Positions 1-5,049 are shown, counted from the stretch's first letter. The stretch is DNA of 5,049 bases from Gammaproteobacteria bacterium (GCA_018667205.1 JABIVN010000385.1:1-5049); one strand, 5' to 3'. The notes: a model not told the origin generated them from the sequence alone. Program-made: numbers and translations.

Positions 1-238
1 CAGCCAGTCGACGCGGCCCAACCTGCGCAGCACCAACCGCGCCCTTTTCAGCAAAGACTTCACTAACAACCGCGGTCTGTTCGGCGTCATAGCCCCGCCC
101 AAAACAATCTTCAGGCCAGTCTGGCGCAGCCCAACCACCCTCAAGGAGGATATTCCGCCACGCTATCAGCGACCTGTCCGCAGACCAGTTAGCGTCTAAC
201 CAATTACTGACCTCTTCTCTTATTTCATCGAGTTTCAT
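1..238 (-). CDS. Acyl-CoA dehydrogenase, N-terminal part (cut by window edge)
   Basis: Only the first 79 codons lie in the window; the gene runs off the left edge. The translation starts MKLDEIREEVSNWLDANW and contains GGWAAPDWPEDCFGRGYDAEQ (about residues 34-54). This is the N-terminal signature of CaiA/FadE-type acyl-CoA dehydrogenases, where W(A/G)APxWPxxxGGRG is typical. Such flavoproteins oxidise acyl-CoA to 2-enoyl-CoA in the cytoplasm using FAD. The FAD-binding and catalytic regions are outside the window. The ATG at 238-236 overlaps the TGA of the upstream dehydrogenase (ATGA), and an AGGGAGA Shine-Dalgarno sequence lies at 251-245 inside that gene, so translation is probably coupled. 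The adjacent dehydrogenase gene suggests the two form a heteromeric enzyme (inference). The usual second G of GGRG is F here. Confidence 0.85.
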   Translation of the reverse strand, partial: MKLDEIREEVSNWLDANWSADRSLIAWRNILLEGGWAAPDWPEDCFGRGYDAEQTAVVSEVFAEKGAVGAAQVGPRRLA

Positions 239-1359
239 GGCTGTTCTCCCTTGTCATGGCTTGAGGTTGTTTCAATCATCGTCATCATCCGCTCACGATG
301 CATATGGGCTGAACCCATAAACACCTCGGAACTTTTTGCTCGCTTAAACCAGAGATGGGTGTCCTCTTCCCAGGTAAAGCCGATGCCCCCACGAAGCTGA
401 ACACCCGCTCTGGCGGCCTCCATGTAGGTATCACTGGCCATCGCTTTCGCCATGCTTGCCACGTACGGTTCACCATCACCAGCCGCCAAACAGAACGCAG
501 CATGGTGGATCGCCGCTTTCGCAAACTCCAGCTCCATTAACAAATCCGCACAGCGATGTTTCAGCGCCTGAAAGGAACCAATAGGTCGACCAAACTGGAC
601 CCTGACCTTTGTATACTCGAGCGTCGATTCGAACAGATATTGCGCACCGCCGATCATCTCGTGCGCCAGAACGCTACATATTTCATCCCATGTCCGATTT
701 AGCAGCGCTTCGGTCAACCCGCCAATTCGTTCAGCGCTCACCTCATTGAAGGATACCCTGGATAGTTTGCGTGTAGGGTCCAGCGCTTCCTGTGGGGTAA
801 TCGTCAACCCCGCCGCATCCGCTTTGACAAGGTATAAGCCCAGACCCTCTGCTGTCGATGCGGCCACAATCAATACATCAGCAATATGTGCATCAATAAC
901 GATAGGCGCTACCCCAGAAACCACGTGTTTTTCATTCGCTTTTAGGGCCGCCCCTACTTTCTCGGGGTTGTTAAGGTTGTCCAGAACAAGTGTCGCAATT
1001 TGGTCTCCCGAGGCTATACCCGGAAGAATCGCGGTCTTGTGAGTCTCCGTTGCGCCATTTAACAGGGCGTACCCGGCCATGACCGATGAGGCAAAGAAAG
1101 GTCCACAGTAAAGGTGTCGGCCCATTTCCTCTGAAACAATACCGAGCTCAACCGGGCCAAAGCCAACGCCCCCATATTCTTCGGGAATATGCGTACCCGC
1201 CAGGCCAACTTCCCCGCAAAGCTGTTCCCAGACCGCGGGATCATAGCCCTCGCTTGATGCCATCAATCGACGCACATCAACGGCTGTTGACTTCGCCTGC
1301 AGGAATCGCGATACGACCTCACGAAGCTGTTCCTGCTCTTCTGTGTAAACTATTTGCAT
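235..1359 (-). CDS. Acyl-CoA dehydrogenase family protein
   Basis: A complete 374-residue acyl-CoA dehydrogenase, a normal length for the short CaiA/FadE-like subfamily. The N-terminal helical domain carries IPEEYGGVGFGPVE (58-71). The middle beta domain spans roughly 120-215. The C-terminal helical domain has the FAD-contact motif RVQFGRPIGSFQALKH (252-267 region) and GGIGFTWEEDTHLWFKRA (324-341). The family forms the 2,3-double bond of acyl-CoA and passes electrons to ETF. At the place where medium-chain enzymes have the catalytic Glu of YEGT, this protein reads FMGS with Met348, so the base is lacking there. A glutamate near 226 or 234 (isovaleryl-CoA-dehydrogenase-like position) or the partner subunit could supply it. 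The ATG at 1359 has an AAGGA ribosome site at 1371-1367, seven bases away. It is first of a minus-strand pair, with a four-base overlap to the next dehydrogenase. The substrate is not determinable. Confidence 0.93.
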   Translation of the reverse strand: MQIVYTEEQEQLREVVSRFLQAKSTAVDVRRLMASSEGYDPAVWEQLCGEVGLAGTHIPEEYGGVGFGPVELGIVSEEMGRHLYCGPFFASSVMAGYALLNGATETHKTAILPGIASGDQIATLVLDNLNNPEKVGAALKANEKHVVSGVAPIVIDAHIADVLIVAASTAEGLGLYLVKADAAGLTITPQEALDPTRKLSRVSFNEVSAERIGGLTEALLNRTWDEICSVLAHEMIGGAQYLFESTLEYTKVRVQFGRPIGSFQALKHRCADLLMELEFAKAAIHHAAFCLAAGDGEPYVASMAKAMASDTYMEAARAGVQLRGGIGFTWEEDTHLWFKRAKSSEVFMGSAHMHRERMMTMIETTSSHDKGEQP

Positions 1360-1366
1360 GGGTCAA

Positions 1367-1371
1367 TCCTT
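1367..1371 (-). promoter_or_regulatory. Ribosome binding site of the acyl-CoA dehydrogenase
   Basis: AAGGA read on the minus strand, seven bases before the ATG at 1359. It supports that start over later in-frame methionines. Confidence 0.6.
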
Positions 1372-1398
1372 ACTGTAGAAAACCCGATCTGGATTTCT

Positions 1399-1414
1399 CT
1401 ATCTGATTAGATAG
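1399..1414. promoter_or_regulatory. Palindromic candidate operator in divergent intergenic region
   Basis: CTATCTGATTAGATAG: two perfect 6-bp arms (CTATCT / AGATAG) around GATT, so 14 of 16 positions are symmetric. It lies in the middle of the 91-bp gap between two divergent genes, the acyl-CoA dehydrogenase to the left and the crotonase to the right. This is a typical location and size for an operator of a TetR-family regulator of acyl-CoA catabolism. No regulator gene is in the window, so the identity of the binding protein is unknown. Position and symmetry are seen; the regulatory role is inferred. Confidence 0.45.
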
Positions 1415-1420
1415 TATCAA

Positions 1421-1433
1421 GGCTTCTCAAGCC
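1421..1433. repeat. Short inverted repeat GGCTT-CTC-AAGCC
   Basis: Perfect 5-bp arms with a 3-base loop, ending three bases before the AAGGA ribosome site of the crotonase gene. It could form a small hairpin in the crotonase leader. On the minus strand it contains TTGAGA (1430-1425), a possible -35 element for the dehydrogenase operon, although no good -10 follows at 16-18 bp. There is no T-tract, so it is not a terminator. Confidence 0.3.
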
Positions 1434-1435
1434 AT

Positions 1436-1440
1436 AAGGA
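1436..1440 (+). promoter_or_regulatory. Ribosome binding site of the crotonase gene
   Basis: AAGGA ending ten bases before the ATG at 1451. It is the only purine-rich anti-SD match near this start and supports it. Confidence 0.55.
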
Positions 1441-1450
1441 ACAACATTCA

Positions 1451-2245
1451 ATGGATTTCGAACATCTTATTTACAACGTCGATAATCTCGTCGCAACAAT
1501 CACATTAAACCGAACAGAGACCCTAAACGCCCTAACACCTGCGATGCGAAAAAGCTTTGAGACGGCCCTTGGGCTGGCAGAGAACGACGACAGTGTGCGT
1601 GTCATCGTGATCACCGGTGCTGGAAAAGGTTTCTGCTCCGGTGGAGATGTGAAAGCGATGAATGAAGCAAAAAAGTCTGGCAAATCCAGTGCACTGGAAG
1701 ATCGAATTGATCCTATTCGGGATCGGATAGTGTTGGCATTACAGGATTCAACAAAACCCATTATTGCTGCTGTCAACGGCGCGGCCGCAGGCGCAGGCAT
1801 GAATATCGCCCTAGCCTGTGATATTCGTATCGCATCGGACACGGCAAAGTTTGGTGAAACCTTCGCCAAACGTGGCCTGCACCCTGACTGGGGAGGGACT
1901 TACTTCCTGCCACGTATCGTTGGTATGGCCAAGGCCTGTGAACTGATTTGGTCGGGAAGAATGATCCCAGCAAACGAGGCGCTGCAACTCGGTATCGTTT
2001 CCCAACTGGAAACGCCGGATGCTCTGATGGCGACAACATTAAAGATGGCGAACTCATTTGCAGCGGGCCCGCCCATCGCGATCCGCATGGCGAAACGCGC
2101 TCTATACCGAAGCATGGATTCTACCCTGCGAGAAGCGCTTGAATTCGAAACCTATGCACAGACTACCTGCAGTGACACCCAGGATGCCAAAGAAGGTATT
2201 GCCGCGTTTGTTGAAAAACGTGAGCCTGTGTTTACTGGCAACTAG
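1451..2245 (+). CDS. Enoyl-CoA hydratase/isomerase family protein (PaaG-like crotonase)
   Basis: 264 residues, the usual crotonase length. The first oxyanion-hole segment is GFCSGGDVKAM (60-70) and the second is NGAAAGAGMNIALACDI (109-125), followed by HPDWGGTYFLPRIVG (144-158) and a C-terminal helical region with AKRAL (214-218). Members bind acyl-CoA and stabilise an enolate; hydratases add water to 2-enoyl-CoA. Both hydratase glutamates (rat mitochondrial enzyme E144 and E164) appear replaced, by Asn118 and Phe138 in my hand alignment. Asp146 in HPDWGG matches the aspartate of PaaG-type enzymes (PDSGGTWFLP), which isomerise double bonds in phenylacetate and related CoA thioesters. An isomerase role is therefore at least as likely as hydration. 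It is transcribed away from the dehydrogenase pair, with a shared 91-bp upstream region, and converges on the oxidoreductase remnant. The product within the family remains open. Confidence 0.92.
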   Translation: MDFEHLIYNVDNLVATITLNRTETLNALTPAMRKSFETALGLAENDDSVRVIVITGAGKGFCSGGDVKAMNEAKKSGKSSALEDRIDPIRDRIVLALQDSTKPIIAAVNGAAAGAGMNIALACDIRIASDTAKFGETFAKRGLHPDWGGTYFLPRIVGMAKACELIWSGRMIPANEALQLGIVSQLETPDALMATTLKMANSFAAGPPIAIRMAKRALYRSMDSTLREALEFETYAQTTCSDTQDAKEGIAAFVEKREPVFTGN

Positions 2246-2725
2246 TAATTGCTCAACAGTAAAACCCTCATCAACTAGCGGCATCTTTCTGACCCGTTTA
2301 CCGATCCCCGCAAAGATCGCATTAGCAACTGCAGGCGCAAGTAGCGGCAGCCCGGGTTCACCCAGACCCGTCGGTTCATTGTCACTCTGAATGAAATGCA
2401 CCTCTATTTTAGGCGCCGCACCGATCCTTAGTACGGGATACTGATGCAGATTAGTCTGTTCTATTATTCCGTTTTCCATGGTGATCTTATGCCCAACCAT
2501 TGTGCTAAGACCATCAATGACCGCGCCCCGCACCTGGTTTAACGCACCACTCATATTCACGATCGGACCAACGTCTGCGACTACCGTCACCTTGTGGACC
2601 GTGAGTTTTCTATTCTCATCGACACTCACTTCGGCAACTTCAGCGACGTGTGCCGCATGACAAAAGTAAAACGAAAGACCAAGCCCTCTTGCCGCTGGCA
2701 TCTCTCGACCCCAGCCCGCTTTAAA
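2102..2725 (-). pseudogene. C-terminal remnant of a molybdopterin-binding oxidoreductase large subunit (isoquinoline 1-oxidoreductase beta-like)
   Basis: Recognisable homology runs from FKAGWGREMPAARGLGLS (from 2725) through VAEVAEVSVDEN, VVADVGPIVNMSGALNQVRG, EQTNLHQYPVLR and GLGEPGLPLLAPAVANAIF to GKRVRKMPL (about 2276). This matches the last ~150 residues of xanthine dehydrogenase superfamily large subunits of the IorB type, normally about 700-750 residues. The GEPG glutamate (codon 2359-2357), equivalent to the catalytic Glu of this superfamily, survives. An in-frame TGA at 2728-2726 precedes the homology, and the sequence upstream is not IorB-like in this frame. The remaining ~550 residues, including most molybdopterin contacts, are absent. 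Downstream the frame stays open to 2102, antisense to the 3' end of the crotonase gene. That tail does not look native, so the original 3' end may also be lost. The first ATG (2701) has no proper ribosome site. It is probably not a functional enzyme. Confidence 0.8.
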
Positions 2726-2732
2726 TCAATCT

Positions 2733-2751
2733 GTGTCATAAGGTCTGACAC
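2733..2751. repeat. Inverted repeat GTGTCA-N7-TGACAC
   Basis: Perfect 6-bp arms around TAAGGTC. It lies between the 3' end of the aldo/keto reductase gene and the truncation point of the oxidoreductase remnant (about 2725). There is no T-tract on either strand, so it is not a standard intrinsic terminator. It may be a weak transcript-end hairpin or simply chance. Its closeness to the breakpoint is the reason to record it. Confidence 0.3.
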
Positions 2752-2798
2752 GCCTGCTAACACTGGTGCTGACAAAAGTTGCAAACAAAATCTGCTGT

Positions 2799-3806
2799 TT
2801 ACCGATACCCCTCGGCAACGGGCTTTCGAGGCAGCGACCACCAAGCACTTTCACAAGCCTCGTCCAGTTCATCATCAAACTCGATGTCAAAAGCAGCCAA
2901 GTTGGCATCCAACTGTTCCGGCCTCGATGCGCCAATGATCGCGGAGGTTATCCCTGGCTGTTTCAACACCCAAGCCAATGATACCGAAACCATATTAAGG
3001 CCTTTTCCTTCCACGACAGCTTTTAATGTTTCAACGGCGTCGAATTGGGCATCGTGCCAATAGCGTGCCTGATACCGTTCAGCGGCGGTGCCAAGCGTAA
3101 ATCGGGTACCATCCTGCGGTTTTTGGCCCGGTTTGTATTTCCCGGAAAGGAATCCGCCCGCCAGCGGATTATAAACAATGACACCGAGACCTTCACTCAC
3201 GCAAAGCGGCAACAGTTCTGTTTCTATGTCCCTGTATAATAGGTTGTAACGCGGCTGCACTGAAATGTAACCGCTCACGCCAAGCCCGTCGGCCGCTCGC
3301 AATGCCTGACCCAGCCGCCAGGCTGGATAATTCGAACAACCAACATATCGGACTTTTCCCGCCGTCACGAGATCTTCGAACGCGCGAAGCGATTCCTCAA
3401 TCGGCGTCTTTGGATCAAAACCATGTGATTGATACAGGTCCACATAATCTGTCCCAAGACGGCGCAGACTGTTGTCGATCGATTCCATAATATGCTGTCG
3501 GGAAAGACCGGCATTATTCAGCCCTCTTCGGGTTGGCGCAAAGCACTTGGTTGCGATGATCAAATCATCGCGATTACCCTTGTCCTTCATCCAGCGCCCC
3601 ATTATCGCTTCTGTTTCGCCCAAGGTACTCAGGTCGCCGCCCAACGGATAGGCGTCAGCCGTATCAAGAAAAGTCAGCCTATTGTCGACCGCTTTATCAA
3701 GGATAGCGCGAGAGCTTTTCTCATCGACCTGAAGCCCAAATGTCATCGTACCAAGACATAGCGCTGGCACTTCCAGCCCATGCCGCCCCATTCTTCTCTT
3801 TTCCAT
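2799..3806 (-). CDS. Aldo/keto reductase
   Basis: 335 residues, a full-length (alpha/beta)8-barrel NAD(P)H-dependent oxidoreductase that reduces aldehydes or ketones in the cytosol. The N-terminal LGTMTFG (18-24) is typical. The catalytic tetrad is present: Asp48 and Tyr53 in FLDTADAY, Lys87 in IIATK, and His128 in LYQSHGFD. The cofactor-binding end is IIGASRPEQLDAN (290-302), as in families that prefer NADPH. GCSNYPAWRLGQAL (156-169) and VYNPLAGGFLSGKY (211-224) also match soluble bacterial homologues of the YghZ/Tas kind. Its ATG follows the TAA of the glutathione S-transferase with no gap (TAAATG), and AGGAGA at 3820-3815 lies eight bases upstream within that gene, so the two are co-translated. 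The substrate is unknown; the neighbour suggests carbonyl detoxification or a ketone intermediate (inference). Confidence 0.94.
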   Translation of the reverse strand: MEKRRMGRHGLEVPALCLGTMTFGLQVDEKSSRAILDKAVDNRLTFLDTADAYPLGGDLSTLGETEAIMGRWMKDKGNRDDLIIATKCFAPTRRGLNNAGLSRQHIMESIDNSLRRLGTDYVDLYQSHGFDPKTPIEESLRAFEDLVTAGKVRYVGCSNYPAWRLGQALRAADGLGVSGYISVQPRYNLLYRDIETELLPLCVSEGLGVIVYNPLAGGFLSGKYKPGQKPQDGTRFTLGTAAERYQARYWHDAQFDAVETLKAVVEGKGLNMVSVSLAWVLKQPGITSAIIGASRPEQLDANLAAFDIEFDDELDEACESAWWSLPRKPVAEGYR

Positions 3807-4574
3807 TTACGACTTCTCCTGCAATAGTTGTAACGTCGCAAGCTTTGCCTTCAGCGCTCGCAGGGCCTGCTTGTTGGCATTCTTGATTGCATCCATATCG
3901 GGTGCGATCTTGCTGATATCCCCAAGCTCCTTGAGCACCACATGGACATCATCATGACCTTCCACTTGGCTCATATCGGTTAACCACCGGCTTACATTAG
4001 GGAACGATGTCAGGTCAAAAACATTGGTGAACTGTGGCTGTAACTGTCCAATCTCGACATAGGCGGCAAGGTCCGCCAACATCACCGTGTCTCCCATCAG
4101 AAATTTGTTATCGGACAGGTAGCCTTTTTCCAGTGTATTAAGCGCAACCGTCAGATTGCGTTTCGCGGACGCCTGAATGGACTCAGGAATATCCAGGTCT
4201 TTTCTGATCTTAGGCGCCACCAGACCGACCGAGGCTTCCCGGATATTTCGGTGATGGTAATGAAGATAAGCATCAATTTTCGCCCTTACCCTTTCGTCAT
4301 CCGGATAGACATCCGTCCAGCCATTCGTGCGCGCCAGGTAAGTCATAATCGCGTGCGCTTCGCCCAGCGTGAAGCCAGTCTCCGGCTCCTCTATACACGG
4401 AATGGTACCGCTCGGGTTCTTCGCAAGATAGTTAGGATTACGACTGCCGGTGTCTCCTTTGGACCCTGGATTGATTAAAACCAGTTCGAAAGGCATTCGC
4501 TTTAGCAATAGGAGCCATAAAACTGCTCTCACTGGTTGCGAGAAAGGTACACCATAGACAATAAGTGGCTGCAT
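3807..4574 (-). CDS. Glutathione S-transferase family protein (theta-like)
   Basis: 255 residues. The N-terminal thioredoxin-like domain (1-82) has YGVPFSQPVRAVLW (7-20), where Ser12 sits at the theta-class catalytic serine (SQPxRA). It also has NPSGTIPCIEE (53-63) with the cis-proline Pro59, and LGEAHAIMTYLAR (70-82), the gamma-glutamyl-binding E(S/A) motif. The helical domain contains LMGDTVMLADLAAYVEI (159-175) with the conserved folding Asp168. The family conjugates glutathione to electrophiles or uses it for isomerisation or dehalogenation in the cytosol. The last ~35 residues are a Lys/Ala/Leu-rich helix of no known role. The start at 4574 is fixed by a strong AGGAGG (4584-4579), although the four-base spacer is short. 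It is first gene of a two-gene unit with the aldo/keto reductase, and diverges from the SDR remnant and thioesterase. The substrate cannot be told from the sequence. Confidence 0.9.
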   Translation of the reverse strand: MQPLIVYGVPFSQPVRAVLWLLLLKRMPFELVLINPGSKGDTGSRNPNYLAKNPSGTIPCIEEPETGFTLGEAHAIMTYLARTNGWTDVYPDDERVRAKIDAYLHYHHRNIREASVGLVAPKIRKDLDIPESIQASAKRNLTVALNTLEKGYLSDNKFLMGDTVMLADLAAYVEIGQLQPQFTNVFDLTSFPNVSRWLTDMSQVEGHDDVHVVLKELGDISKIAPDMDAIKNANKQALRALKAKLATLQLLQEKS

Positions 4575-4578
4575 ACTA

Positions 4579-4584
4579 CCTCCT
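4579..4584 (-). promoter_or_regulatory. Strong ribosome binding site of the glutathione S-transferase
   Basis: AGGAGG on the minus strand, only four bases from the ATG at 4574. It is the best Shine-Dalgarno match in the window, though the spacing is shorter than the usual 5-9 bases. Confidence 0.7.
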
Positions 4585-4589
4585 GTTTT

Positions 4590-4603
4590 TTTAGTTCACT
4601 AAA
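4590..4603. promoter_or_regulatory. Palindrome TTTAGT-TC-ACTAAA, candidate operator
   Basis: Two perfect 6-bp arms around TC, just upstream of the glutathione S-transferase ribosome site. The half-site ACTAAA recurs at 4661-4666 and 4694-4699, and CACTAAA is shared by the first and last copies. Repeats of one half-site across a divergent promoter region suggest a regulator-binding site, but AT-rich palindromes also arise by chance. The binding protein is unknown. Confidence 0.35.
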
Positions 4604-4646
4604 GGAAGATATCATGCCGCATCCCTGGCCTGAAGTCGGCGCGTCT

Positions 4647-4675
4647 TTGCAAGTTTTATAACTAAACCCTATGCT
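4647..4675 (+). promoter_or_regulatory. Sigma-70-like promoter for the SDR remnant / thioesterase
   Basis: TTGCAA (4647-4652) and TATGCT (4670-4675) are separated by exactly 17 bp, with an AT-rich spacer. It lies 36 bases upstream of the ATG at 4711. One ACTAAA half-site (4661-4666) falls inside the spacer, where a bound repressor would block the promoter. The match is good but not verified. Confidence 0.45.
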
Positions 4676-4710
4676 ACCGCGAACTCTCTTTACACTAAAC
4701 GGTAACCCAG

Positions 4711-4932
4711 ATGACCCAACCTGCCTGCCTTGTCATTTGCGCGGGCGCCGGTATCGGCGGCAACGTTGCTAAAAAGTTCCCACAGGAAGGCTATCACTCG
4801 GTCCTATGTCGCCGAAGCGATGAAGCAGGGCTTAACAGGCTCAATATCACCCATCAACACCGGTCGGTTTGGACACATGAGCTGGACCTTCCTACCTTTT
4901 CAGATAAGGCGTGGTGGAATCATGAAGGTTGA
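4711..4932 (+). pseudogene. Short-chain dehydrogenase/reductase with internal deletion
   Basis: The 73-codon frame joins two ends of one protein family. Residues 1-44 (MTQPACLVICAGAGIGGNVA, then KKFPQEGYHSVLCRR to LNRL) are the SDR N-terminus: beta-1, the glycine-rich cofactor loop AGAGIGG and the start of helix B. Residues ~48-73 (HQHRSVWTHELDLPTFSDKA, then WWNHEG) are the conserved extreme C-terminus of the same SDR subfamily, which ends in a motif like HRSAWTHELDLRPF. About 170 central residues are missing, including the catalytic Ser and YxxxK. The junction is near 4843-4851 and is in frame, so the native start and probably the native stop are kept. Enzyme activity is not possible. The ribosome site is weak (GGTAA at 4701-4705). 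The stop overlaps the following gene by 11 bp. A rearranged assembly is the alternative explanation. Confidence 0.8.
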
Positions 4933-5049
4933 TAATCCCTTCGATTTTGACAGCGACCCTTTTCATCAATACCTTGGCTTAACGCTCGAGGAAACGCGCG
5001 AAGACTACGCCCGGATTAGACTTAACATTTACGCCGGCACACCGACAGG
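4922..5049 (+). CDS. Probable PaaI-type hotdog-fold thioesterase, N-terminal part (cut by window edge)
   Basis: 42 codons are visible, starting MKVDNPFDFDSDPFHQYLG and continuing TLEETREDYARIRLNIYAGT. The pattern FHxxLGxxLEExxxxxARIRL is the N-terminal beta-strand region of PaaI/YigI-like acyl-CoA thioesterases, which hydrolyse acyl- or aryl-CoA in the cytosol. The HGG active-site motif would lie just beyond the window. The ATG is inside the 3' end of the SDR remnant (11-bp overlap), with only AAGG at 4906-4909 upstream, so translation is probably coupled to that short frame. A role in releasing CoA from dead-end thioesters would suit the neighbouring dehydrogenases and crotonase. The family call rests on a short segment. 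Confidence 0.6.
   Translation, partial: MKVDNPFDFDSDPFHQYLGLTLEETREDYARIRLNIYAGTPT

Noticed and set aside
1086..1406. Plus-strand open frame of 106 codons over the dehydrogenase start
   Set aside because: It is antisense to the conserved N-terminal domain and has no recognisable protein features.
1471..1869. Minus-strand open frame of 132 codons inside the crotonase gene
   Set aside because: It is the antisense shadow of a clear crotonase; its Ala/Ser/Arg-rich translation has no family resemblance.
2330..2375. GC-rich CCCGGG/CCCAGACCCG segment as a possible hairpin terminator after the crotonase gene
   Set aside because: It encodes the conserved GLGEPGLPLLAP stretch of the oxidoreductase remnant on the other strand and has no T-tract.
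2626..2935. Minus-strand frames of 69 and 72 codons between the aldo/keto reductase end and the oxidoreductase remnant
   Set aside because: They overlap the reductase's real 3' end in other frames. I tested whether they continue the oxidoreductase upstream through a frameshift and found no convincing IorB-like residues.
3429..3761. Plus-strand open frame of 110 codons inside the aldo/keto reductase gene
   Set aside because: It is antisense to a gene with a full catalytic tetrad and family motifs, has no recognisable domain and no convincing ribosome site.
4585..4603. Run of seven T next to the TTTAGT/ACTAAA palindrome, as a possible terminator
   Set aside because: The hairpin is AT-only and the run lies before or within it. 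It sits upstream of the glutathione S-transferase start rather than at a gene end.

Overview
The window looks like a bacterial acyl-CoA catabolism and detoxification neighbourhood. Protein style and gene content suggest a proteobacterium, perhaps a marine gamma- or alphaproteobacterium. That is an impression only: there is no rRNA or marker gene here to fix taxonomy. I see no CRISPR array, tRNA, rRNA, insertion sequence or convincing intrinsic terminator.

Layout. (1) 1-1359, minus strand: two adjacent acyl-CoA dehydrogenase genes. The upstream one (235-1359) is complete. The downstream one (1-238) is cut by the window edge. They overlap by the four bases ATGA, as paired subunits of heteromeric acyl-CoA dehydrogenases often do. 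(2) 1360-1450: a divergent intergenic region with a 16-bp near-perfect palindrome and a second small inverted repeat. (3) 1451-2245, plus strand: a crotonase-fold protein that lacks both classical hydratase glutamates but keeps a PaaG-type aspartate. (4) About 2246-2725, minus strand: the C-terminal end of a molybdopterin-binding oxidoreductase large subunit (isoquinoline 1-oxidoreductase beta / xanthine dehydrogenase superfamily) with no N-terminal part, i.e. a gene remnant. (5) 2799-4574, minus strand: a two-gene unit with a theta-like glutathione S-transferase first and an aldo/keto reductase second, joined stop-to-start. (6) 4575-4710: a second divergent intergenic region with a good sigma-70-like promoter and a 14-bp palindrome. 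(7) 4711-4932, plus strand: a short-chain dehydrogenase reduced to its first ~44 and last ~26 residues by an in-frame internal deletion. It overlaps by 11 bp the start of a probable PaaI-type hotdog thioesterase (4922 to the window end).

How it fits together. The dehydrogenase pair, the crotonase, the SDR remnant and the thioesterase are all enzymes of CoA-thioester (fatty acid, aromatic-CoA or steroid side-chain) degradation. The glutathione S-transferase and aldo/keto reductase suggest handling of reactive carbonyl or electrophilic intermediates. The exact substrate cannot be read from the sequence. The most notable point is that two of the eight protein-coding loci are deletion products, which suggests local decay or, less interestingly, an assembly error.
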